From: Hyphomicrobiales bacterium
Lineage (GTDB): Bacteria > Pseudomonadota > Alphaproteobacteria > Rhizobiales > Beijerinckiaceae
Direction: 5' to 3'
Assembly (NCBI GenBank): GCA_003164825.1
Contig: PLUH01000050.1
Coordinates: 1 to 5,352 of the forward strand
Length of the DNA stretch: 5,352 nucleotides
A program made the translations under genes and the position numbers. How positions within the stretch are numbered: the first letter of the stretch is position 1; every line of letters starts with the position of its first letter. Below the pieces are notes generated by a model. That model ran no database searches, was not told where the DNA came from, and saw only the letters and a list, made by a program, of their open reading frames with translations. Below are positions 1 to 5,352 of the stretch, piece by piece.

Positions 1-414
1 GGCAACATGGTCGATCTCGACTCCAATCCGACCAAGCTGATCGAAATCGTCGAGATCGGGAAACAGCTGCTGATGACGCGCGGCTCCCTCACCACTTTCT
101 CGATCGCCAACGACGTCGCCAAGTATTTCGCCATCCTGCCGGCGATGTTCGTGGTCACCTATCCCGCGCTTGGCGCGCTCAATGTCATGCGGCTTGCTTC
201 GTCGCAGTCGGCGATTCTGTCGGCGGTGATCTTCAACGCGCTCATCATCATCGCCTTGATTCCGCTGGCGTTGAAAGGCGTCGCCTACCGGCCGGTCGGC
301 GCCGCGGCCCTGCTCCGGCGCAATCTCCTGATCTATGGCCTCGGCGGGTTGATCCTGCCGTTCATCGGCATCAAGGCGATCGACCTCGTCGTCGCCGCCC
401 TCCATCTTGCTTAA
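1..414 (+). CDS. kdpB: KdpB, catalytic P-type ATPase subunit of the K+ pump (3' end only)
   Basis: This is the C-terminal 137 residues of the K+-transporting P-type ATPase subunit KdpB. The gene is cut by the window start and its frame is open from base 1; the full protein is usually about 680-700 residues. The visible part opens with the conserved GNMVDLDSNPTKLIEIV stretch at the end of the P domain. TRGSLTTFSIANDVAKYF follows, leading into the membrane segments. The Asp at 112-114 and Lys at 121-123 match the Asp/Lys pair (D583/K586 in E. coli) in the transmembrane helix that couples ATP hydrolysis to K+ transport in KdpA. Three hydrophobic blocks follow: around VAKYFAILPAMFVVTYPA, SAVIFNALIIIALIPLAL and IYGLGGLILPFIGIKAI. 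KdpB acts in the inner membrane with KdpA and KdpC. The gene ends in TAA 15 bp before kdpC. No truncation or odd residue is visible. The assignment is firm; the upstream part, including the phosphorylated Asp, is not in view. Confidence 0.97.
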   Translation, partial: GNMVDLDSNPTKLIEIVEIGKQLLMTRGSLTTFSIANDVAKYFAILPAMFVVTYPALGALNVMRLASSQSAILSAVIFNALIIIALIPLALKGVAYRPVGAAALLRRNLLIYGLGGLILPFIGIKAIDLVVAALHLA

Positions 415-429
415 CCATCAGGATCGGCC

Positions 430-1035
430 ATGCTTCAGCACCTGCGTCCCGCGCTCGTTCTCCTCGTTCTTTTCACCGTCCTCACCGGCCTCATCTATCC
501 GCTCGCGGTGACGGGGATCGCGCAGATCGCTATGCCCTACCAGGCCAACGGGAGCCTGGTCGAGAAGGACGGCGTCGTCGTCGGATCGGCGCTGATCGGT
601 CAATGGTTCAAGAGCGACCGCTATTTCCACCCGCGCCCGTCAGCCACCACCGACACCGACCCCAACGATTCGACGAAGACAATCGATGCGCCCTACAACG
701 CGGCCAATTCGTCCGGCTCCAATCTCGGCCCGACGTCGCAGAAGCTCGTCGACCGGGTGAAGGGCGGCGTCGCGGCCTGGCAAGCGATGGCCGGCCCGGG
801 CCCGGTTCCCGCTGACGCCGTCACGACCTCGGCGTCCGGGCTGGATCCCCACGTGTCGCCGCAAACCGCCCTGGCCCAGGTCGGTGCGGTGGCCAAGGCA
901 CGCGGACTTTCGGAGGATAAGGTGCGCGCCCTGGTCGACGCCGCGATCGAAGCTCCGTTTCTGGGGTTGATCGGCGAGCCGAGGGTGAACGTTTTGGAGC
1001 TGAATTTGGCGCTGGATCAGCTAAAGTCGTCATGA
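430..1035 (+). CDS. kdpC: KdpC, accessory subunit of the K+-transporting ATPase
   Basis: KdpC is the small subunit of the KdpFABC potassium pump. It is anchored by one helix and stabilises the complex or raises its affinity; its exact role is still debated. The protein is 201 residues, normal for the family. A single N-terminal hydrophobic helix (about residues 7-30, ALVLLVLFTVLTGLIYPLAV) is followed by a soluble periplasmic domain. Family signatures in order are GSALIGQWFKSDRYFHPRPSA, YNAANSSGSNLGPTS, VPADAVTTSASGLDPHVSP and the C-terminal GEPRVNVLELNLALD. The ATG at 430 has an AGGA ribosome-binding site at 420-423 with 6 bp spacing, and starting there leaves the membrane anchor complete. 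The gene lies 15 bp after kdpB and ends 16 bp before kdpD, so co-transcription is likely. Nothing is missing or unusual. (The quoted motifs are separate segments of one protein.). Confidence 0.97.
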   Translation: MLQHLRPALVLLVLFTVLTGLIYPLAVTGIAQIAMPYQANGSLVEKDGVVVGSALIGQWFKSDRYFHPRPSATTDTDPNDSTKTIDAPYNAANSSGSNLGPTSQKLVDRVKGGVAAWQAMAGPGPVPADAVTTSASGLDPHVSPQTALAQVGAVAKARGLSEDKVRALVDAAIEAPFLGLIGEPRVNVLELNLALDQLKSS

Positions 1036-1051
1036 CCCCTGACGAGCGCCG

Positions 1052-3754
1052 ATGGCCGCAGCGAGCCGACCCGACGATGGACGACCTGATCCGGACGCGC
1101 TTCTGGCCGCGTTCCGCCGGGAGACTGCGGGCCGGCTGAAGGTGTTCCTCGGGGCCGCGCCGGGCGTCGGCAAGACCTACGCCATGTTGCAGAACGCGCG
1201 GCGCCTCAAGGACGAAGGCGTCGATGTCGTCGTCGGCCTCGTCGAGACCCATGGCCGGGCCGAGACGAGCGCGCTCGTTCATGGGCTCGAAATCCTGCCG
1301 CGGCGCAAGGTCGAGTACCACGGCCGCGAAATCGAGGAATTCGATCTCGATGCGGCGCTGGCGCGCAAGCCCAAGCTGATCATTGTCGATGAGCTCGCGC
1401 ACACCAACGCTCCCGACAGCCGTCATCCCAAGCGCTGGCAGGACGTCCAGGAGCTGCTCGCCGCCGGCATCGATGTCTGGACCGCGCTCAACATCCAGCA
1501 TCTCGAGAGCCTCGCCGACGTCGTCTCGCGCATCACTGGCGTCGTCGTGCGCGAGACCGTTCCCGACCGGGTCCTGCAGGAGGCCACCGACGTCGTTCTG
1601 GTCGATCTGACGCCTGATGAGCTCATTCAACGCCTGAACGAAGGCAAGGTGTATGTGCCGGAGACGGCGCGGCGGGCGACCCAGAGCTTCTTCACCCCCG
1701 GCAATCTGACCGCCTTGCGCGAGCTGGCGTTGCGGCGCACCGCCGATCGGGTCGACGACCAGATGGTCGACTATCTGCGCCAGAAGGCGATCGAAGGCCC
1801 GTGGGCGGCCTCGGAGCGATTGCTCGCCTGCGTCGGCCCCGACGAAGTGTCGGAGCGGGTCATCAGGCGCGCGAGCCAGCTCGCGACCGGACTCAACGCG
1901 CCCTGGACCGCCGTGACGGTTGAGACGATCGGCCAGGCGGCCGACGCGAAGCGCGCCAACCAGCTCGCCAAGGTGTTTAGTCTCGCTGAACGTCTGGGCG
2001 GGGACGCGATGCAGCTCCAGGGCAGCGACTACACGACCGAGATCCTCAGGCTCGCGCGGCGCGAAAACGTGACCCAGATCGTGCTCGGCCAGTCGCGGGC
2101 AGGATTGTTCCGGCGGATTTTAGGCCGGTCGTTGCCGGAGGCGCTGATGCGCCATGCCGGCGGAATCGAGATCCACGTCGTCCCCGGCGAAGAGGCGCAG
2201 ACATCGCTGTGGCCGCGCCTGAGGCCCCTTCTCAGCCGCAGGGGGCTTGGCGTCGAACTCGCAGGCGCGCTCGTCTCCGTCGCCTGCGCCGTCGCGGTCG
2301 GCGATGCGCTCATCGCGGTTCTCAAGCTTCCCAATCTGTCGATGATCTTCCTCACCGCGGTGCTGTTCAGCGCCGTGCGCTTTGGCACCCGCGCCGCGGT
2401 CATCGCCTCGCTCGCTTCGTTCGCCGCCTACAATTTCTTCTTCATCGAGCCGGTCTACACGTTCACGGTGGCGCAACCGCAAGAATTGTTCGCGCTGCTT
2501 ATCTTTCTCGCCGTCGCGGTATTCGCCGGATCCCTGACCGGGCGCATTCGCGACCAACGGGAGACGGTGATCAGGAACGCCGAGGTTACGCAGTCGCTCT
2601 ACGATTACTCCCGCAAGCTTTCCGGCGCGTCGAGCCCCGACGACGTCCTGTGGGCGGCCGCAGCGCATTTGCACTCGACATTCGGCGGCCGCATCGTTCT
2701 CCTGGTCGCGGAAGGGGATGACCTGCAGATTCGCGCCGCCTGGCCGCCCGACGCCCAGCTCGACCCCGCCGCTCTCGGCGCCGCGCGCTGGGCGCAGCAG
2801 AAAAAGGAGCCCGCGGGCTGGGGAACGGGCACGCTCCCCCGGATCGCCTATCAGTTTCGGCCCCTGGTTGCCGCGCGCGGGCCGATCGCGGTTTGCGGCT
2901 TCGAGCCGCATTTGGCGGGCGAGCCGATCACGGCGGAGGATGAGCGCGCGCTGACTGCGATCCTCGATCTGACCGCAATCGCGCTCGATCGGGCGCTGCT
3001 GGCGCGCGAGGCGGTGAATGCGGCGACGATGCAGGAAAACGAGAAGGTCCGAGATGCGCTGCTCGACTCGCTCTCGCACGACCTGCGCACGCCGCTGTCC
3101 TCGATTGCCGGCGCCGCGACGTCGCTGCGGGCGTTTGGCGACAAGATGAGCCCGTCCGAACGGCTCGAACTCCTGTCCTCGATCGAAGAGGAGACGGCGC
3201 GCCTCGCGCGCTTCGTCGCCAATCTGCTCGACATGTCGCGGATCGAAGCCGGCGGGCTCAAGGTCAATCGCGATCTGGTCTCGATCGCCGACGTGGTGCA
3301 GGGCGCGGTCGAACGCAGCCGTAAGGCGTTCCCGGGCCAGCCGGTGCGCGTCAGCCTCGCGCCGAACCTGCCTTTCGTGCGCGGCGACGACAGGCTGCTC
3401 GAGCAGGTGCTGTTCAATCTGCTCGATAACGCGCACAAATATGCCGGCGAGGCTGGCGCGATCGTTCACGCCCGCCAGGAGGGCGCGGAGGTCGTGATCA
3501 GCGTTACCGACGAGGGCCCTGGGGTGAAGCCAGGCGAACTCGAACGCATCTTTGAGAAATTCTACCGCGGCGGGCGCGCCGACGGGCGCAAGGCGGGCAC
3601 CGGCCTTGGCCTGTCGATCTCCCGCCGGCTGGTCGAAGCGATGGGCGGCGCGATCGTCGCCCAAAGCCCGGCGGTGCGGCGGCGCGGAACCCGAATTGTC
3701 ATGCGCCTTCCCGCCGCGCAAGCGACAGCCGCCGAGCCGAGGCCTGCCGCATGA
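1052..3754 (+). CDS. kdpD: KdpD, K+-responsive membrane sensor histidine kinase
   Basis: KdpD senses K+ limitation and phosphorylates or dephosphorylates KdpE. At 900 residues it is of normal length. The N-terminal KdpD domain has a Walker A motif, GAAPGVGKT (34-42), Walker B D113-E114 and the family signature HTNAPDSRHPKRWQDV. A universal-stress-protein-like domain spans about 256-377, with GQSRAG at 346-351. Four membrane helices follow at about 402-424, 429-442, 446-464 and 478-497, with arginines 498, 500 and 503 after the last. A GAF-like region lies at about 518-655. The kinase core has the phospho-accepting H676 in SHDLRTPLSS, N-box N789/N793, G1 box DEGPG (820-824), F-box FEKFY (834-838) and G2 box GTGLG (849-853). 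All key residues are present. An in-frame TGA at 1040-1042 makes ATG 1052 the only ATG start that includes the whole domain; its ribosome-binding site is weak. The last 4 bp overlap kdpE. Confidence 0.97.
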   Translation: MAAASRPDDGRPDPDALLAAFRRETAGRLKVFLGAAPGVGKTYAMLQNARRLKDEGVDVVVGLVETHGRAETSALVHGLEILPRRKVEYHGREIEEFDLDAALARKPKLIIVDELAHTNAPDSRHPKRWQDVQELLAAGIDVWTALNIQHLESLADVVSRITGVVVRETVPDRVLQEATDVVLVDLTPDELIQRLNEGKVYVPETARRATQSFFTPGNLTALRELALRRTADRVDDQMVDYLRQKAIEGPWAASERLLACVGPDEVSERVIRRASQLATGLNAPWTAVTVETIGQAADAKRANQLAKVFSLAERLGGDAMQLQGSDYTTEILRLARRENVTQIVLGQSRAGLFRRILGRSLPEALMRHAGGIEIHVVPGEEAQTSLWPRLRPLLSRRGLGVELAGALVSVACAVAVGDALIAVLKLPNLSMIFLTAVLFSAVRFGTRAAVIASLASFAAYNFFFIEPVYTFTVAQPQELFALLIFLAVAVFAGSLTGRIRDQRETVIRNAEVTQSLYDYSRKLSGASSPDDVLWAAAAHLHSTFGGRIVLLVAEGDDLQIRAAWPPDAQLDPAALGAARWAQQKKEPAGWGTGTLPRIAYQFRPLVAARGPIAVCGFEPHLAGEPITAEDERALTAILDLTAIALDRALLAREAVNAATMQENEKVRDALLDSLSHDLRTPLSSIAGAATSLRAFGDKMSPSERLELLSSIEEETARLARFVANLLDMSRIEAGGLKVNRDLVSIADVVQGAVERSRKAFPGQPVRVSLAPNLPFVRGDDRLLEQVLFNLLDNAHKYAGEAGAIVHARQEGAEVVISVTDEGPGVKPGELERIFEKFYRGGRADGRKAGTGLGLSISRRLVEAMGGAIVAQSPAVRRRGTRIVMRLPAAQATAAEPRPAA

Positions 3755-4437
3755 ACGAGCCCCGCATTCTCGTGGTCGACGACGAGCCGCAGATTCAGCG
3801 GTTTCTCAGCGTCGCGCTCAGCGCCGCCGGCTTCCGGGTGCAAACGGCGGAAACCGGCGCGCAGGCGTTGCGGCTGGCGGCGACCGGGGCGCCCGATCTC
3901 ATCGTGCTCGACCTCGGCCTGCCCGACCGGGACGGCAAGGACGTCCTGCGCGACATCCGGCAGTTCTCGACTACGCCGGTCATCGTCCTTTCGGCGCGCG
4001 ATCGTGAGGCGGAGAAGATCGAGGCGCTCGATCTCGGCGCCGACGATTACGTGGAGAAGCCATTCGGCATCGGCGAGCTGACAGCGAGGCTCAGGGCCGC
4101 GCTGCGACACGCCGCGCACGCGGCGCAGCCGGCCCAGCGGATCGAGATCGATGGCGTCGCGATGGATTTCGACAAGCGGCTCGTCACCCGTGACGGGGCG
4201 CCGATCAAGTTGACGCCGAAAGAATACGACCTGCTCGCCGTCTTGTTTCGAAATGCCGGCCGGGTCGTCACCCATCGCCAGATCCTGGCCGCGGTCTGGG
4301 GTCCGGCGCATGGCGAGGACACGCAGTACCTCAGGGTCTTCATCGGCCAGCTCAGGGCGAAGATCGAACGCGATCCGACCGCGCCGACGATCGTCAAAAC
4401 CGAGCCGGGCGTCGGCTACCGCGCCGCCGAGCCCTGA
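3751..4437 (+). CDS. kdpE: KdpE, OmpR-family response regulator of the kdp operon
   Basis: KdpE is the cytoplasmic partner of KdpD; when phosphorylated it activates transcription of the pump genes. The 228-residue protein has the standard two-domain layout. The receiver domain (about 4-118) carries acidic-pocket residues D10 and D11, phospho-acceptor D54 in LIVLDLGLPDRDG, S81 at the switch position, Y100 and the invariant K103 before P104. After a short Ala/Gln-rich linker comes an OmpR/PhoB winged-helix DNA-binding domain (about 130-226), recognised by KLTPKEYDLLAVLFRNAGRV, a recognition-helix region around TQYLRVFIGQLRAKIE and the C-terminal VGYR hairpin. The start ATG overlaps the kdpD stop in ATGA, with GAGG at 3739-3742 as ribosome-binding site 8 bp upstream, which suggests translational coupling and balanced kinase/regulator levels. 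The identification rests on family features plus the position directly after kdpD. Confidence 0.96.
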   Translation: MNEPRILVVDDEPQIQRFLSVALSAAGFRVQTAETGAQALRLAATGAPDLIVLDLGLPDRDGKDVLRDIRQFSTTPVIVLSARDREAEKIEALDLGADDYVEKPFGIGELTARLRAALRHAAHAAQPAQRIEIDGVAMDFDKRLVTRDGAPIKLTPKEYDLLAVLFRNAGRVVTHRQILAAVWGPAHGEDTQYLRVFIGQLRAKIERDPTAPTIVKTEPGVGYRAAEP

Positions 4438-4461
4438 GGCGAATAACCGTCCGCCGTTCAA

Positions 4462-4484
4462 CGCCAATGATCAATTCTTTGGCG
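4462..4484. repeat. Inverted repeat CGCCAA-N11-TTGGCG after kdpE
   Basis: Perfect 6-bp arms at 4462-4467 and 4479-4484 flank an 11-bp spacer that itself contains the palindrome TGATCA (4468-4473). It starts 25 bp after the kdpE stop and is centred about 88 bp upstream of the predicted urtA transcription start. It could be a weak hairpin at the end of the kdp transcript or an operator for an activator of the sigma-54 promoter. It does not match the NtrC consensus as I know it, and no T-run follows, so its function is open. Confidence 0.45.
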
Positions 4485-4507
4485 CCGCCGCTCGATTTTC
4501 CGGCGCC
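4481..4507. repeat. Inverted repeat GGCGCCG-N13-CGGCGCC
   Basis: Perfect 7-bp GC-only arms at 4481-4487 and 4501-4507 surround a 13-bp loop. The left arm shares GGCG (4481-4484) with the right arm of the preceding inverted repeat, so in RNA only one of the two hairpins could form at a time. No U-tract follows the second arm, so it is a poor classical intrinsic terminator. It might still slow or end kdp transcription with Rho, or be a protein-binding site upstream of urtA. Confidence 0.45.
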
Positions 4508-4534
4508 TACCCACGCGAATCGTTGGAGAATCGG

Positions 4535-4549
4535 TGGCACGCTCGTTGC
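4535..4549 (+). promoter_or_regulatory. Sigma-54 (RpoN) promoter of urtA
   Basis: TGGCACGCTCGTTGC matches the sigma-54 consensus TGGCAC(G)-N4-TTGC at every core position. The -24 GG (4536-4537) and -12 GC (4548-4549) are separated by exactly 10 bp, the required spacing. Transcription would start near 4560, giving a 5' leader of about 65 bases before the urtA ATG. Sigma-54 promoters need an enhancer-binding activator; NtrC under nitrogen limitation is the usual one for urea transport genes, but I found no clear NtrC site nearby. Orientation and position make urtA the obvious target. Confidence 0.82.
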
Positions 4550-4624
4550 GAAGTCGGCTCCGGCTCCAGTTGGGGTCGAGCTTCCGCCGCCCTGCTCAAC
4601 GGGCGCAAGCGACGAGGGTTGAAC

Positions 4625-5352
4625 ATGTCGTTGACGAGACGGATTTTTCTAAGCGCGGCCGGCGCAGCCCTGGGAGGGGCGCTTGCGTTCGGGGCGCCTG
4701 CGGCCATGGCCGCGGACGATACGATCAAGATCGGCATCCTGCATTCGCTGTCCGGCACCATGGCGATCAGCGAGACCACGCTCAAGGACGTGATGCTGAT
4801 GCTGATCGACGAGCAGAACAAGAAGGGGGGCGTGCTCGGCAAGAAGCTTGAGGCGGTGGTCGTCGATCCGGCGTCGAACTGGCCGCTGTTCGCCGAGAAG
4901 GCCAAGGAACTGATCGAAAAGGACAAGGTCTCGGTCGTGTTCGGCTGCTGGACCTCGGTGTCGCGCAAATCAGTGCTGCCGGTGTTCAAAGAGCTCAATT
5001 CGATGCTGTTCTATCCGGTTCAGTACGAGGGCGAGGAATCGGAACGCAACGTCTTCTATACCGGGGCGGCGCCCAATCAGCAGGCGATTCCGGCCGTCGA
5101 CTATCTGATGAGCCCGGACGGCGGCTCGGTTAAGCGCTGGGTGCTCGAAGGCACCGACTACGTCTATCCGCGCACGACCAACAAGATCCTCGCCGCTTAT
5201 CTGAAACTCAAAGGCGTGCCCGACGAAGACGTCATGATAAACTATACGCCGTTCGGGTTCTCCGACTGGCAAACCGAAGTTTCGAAGATCAAGGCTTTCG
5301 GTTCGGCCGGCAAAAAGACGGCGGTCGTCTCGACCATCAACGGCGACGCCAA
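4625..5352 (+). CDS. urtA: UrtA, urea ABC transporter substrate-binding protein (5' part)
   Basis: This is the start of the periplasmic urea-binding protein that feeds the UrtBCDE importer. It runs off the window after 242 codons; the family is usually a little over 400 residues. A signal peptide occupies about residues 1-29: TRRIFLS (4-10) resembles the twin-arginine S/T-RR-x-F-L-K motif, then comes an Ala/Gly-rich hydrophobic core and an AMA cleavage site. The mature part shows strong UrtA signatures, each separate: IKIGILHSLSGTMAISETTL, VVVDPASNWPLFAEKA, VVFGCWTSVSRKSVLPVF, FYPVQYEGEESERN, FYTGAAPNQQAIPAVDYLM and EGTDYVYPRTTNKIL. The ATG at 4625 has GAGGG at 4614-4618 as ribosome-binding site with 6 bp spacing, and starting there leaves the signal peptide complete. 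A sigma-54 promoter lies about 75 bp upstream. The related amide-binding protein FmdD is the main alternative, but the motifs favour UrtA. urtBCDE are expected downstream. Confidence 0.94.
   Translation, partial: MSLTRRIFLSAAGAALGGALAFGAPAAMAADDTIKIGILHSLSGTMAISETTLKDVMLMLIDEQNKKGGVLGKKLEAVVVDPASNWPLFAEKAKELIEKDKVSVVFGCWTSVSRKSVLPVFKELNSMLFYPVQYEGEESERNVFYTGAAPNQQAIPAVDYLMSPDGGSVKRWVLEGTDYVYPRTTNKILAAYLKLKGVPDEDVMINYTPFGFSDWQTEVSKIKAFGSAGKKTAVVSTINGDA

Noticed and set aside
821..1630. A 269-codon minus-strand open frame across the kdpC-kdpD junction
   Set aside because: It is antisense to two conserved genes and has no ribosome-binding site or family motif that I recognise.
2120..3721. A 533-codon open frame on the minus strand opposite kdpD
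   Set aside because: It lies wholly inside the intact kdpD gene. Its translation is rich in Arg, Ala and Gly with no recognisable domain, typical of the antisense frame of a GC-rich gene.
3562..4467. A 301-codon minus-strand open frame opposite kdpE
   Set aside because: It is antisense to the kdpD 3' end and to kdpE, is compositionally biased and has no motif; both sense genes are complete and motif-rich.
4462..4507. Classical intrinsic terminator after kdpE
   Set aside because: Stem-loops are possible, but neither is followed by a run of T on the + strand, so I list them as inverted repeats and not as a terminator.
4534..4851. A 105-codon plus-strand frame starting in the urtA leader
   Set aside because: It begins inside the sigma-54 promoter, overlaps urtA in another frame and reads as Arg-rich low-information sequence.
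1..5352. CRISPR array, insertion sequence, tRNA/rRNA or phage attachment site
   Set aside because: No regularly spaced repeats, transposase motifs, terminal inverted repeats or recognisable RNA gene sequence; coding density by kdp and urt genes explains almost the whole window.

Overview
The window is a high-GC stretch of bacterial chromosome with closely packed genes, all on the + strand. The protein sequences and the GC-rich third positions fit an alphaproteobacterium, probably of the Hyphomicrobiales (Rhizobiales). I cannot name the genus from the sequence alone.

Positions 1-4437 hold the downstream part of a kdp potassium-uptake operon: the 3' end of kdpB (the window opens inside the gene), then complete kdpC, kdpD and kdpE. 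The junctions are tight: 15 bp between kdpB and kdpC, 16 bp between kdpC and kdpD, and a 4-bp ATGA overlap between kdpD and kdpE. This fits one kdp(F)ABCDE transcript. KdpB and KdpC belong to the ATP-driven high-affinity K+ pump. KdpD (membrane sensor kinase) and KdpE (OmpR-family regulator) form the two-component system that normally switches the pump genes on when K+ is scarce. All catalytic motifs I checked in KdpD and KdpE are intact. The promoter and any KdpE operator would lie upstream of kdpF/kdpA, outside the window.

Positions 4438-4624 are a 187-bp intergenic region. It holds two overlapping inverted repeats just after kdpE and then a near-consensus sigma-54 (RpoN) promoter at 4535-4549, about 75 bp ahead of the next gene.

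From 4625 to the window end runs the 5' part of urtA, the periplasmic substrate-binding protein of the urea ABC transporter, with a Tat-like signal peptide. The sigma-54 promoter suggests a separate, nitrogen-controlled urt transcription unit, presumably continuing into urtBCDE beyond the window.

These are well-known families and I see no new system. The points most worth a second look are the sigma-54 promoter, the two mutually exclusive hairpins beside it, the Tat-type signal of UrtA and the unusual N-terminal start of kdpD.
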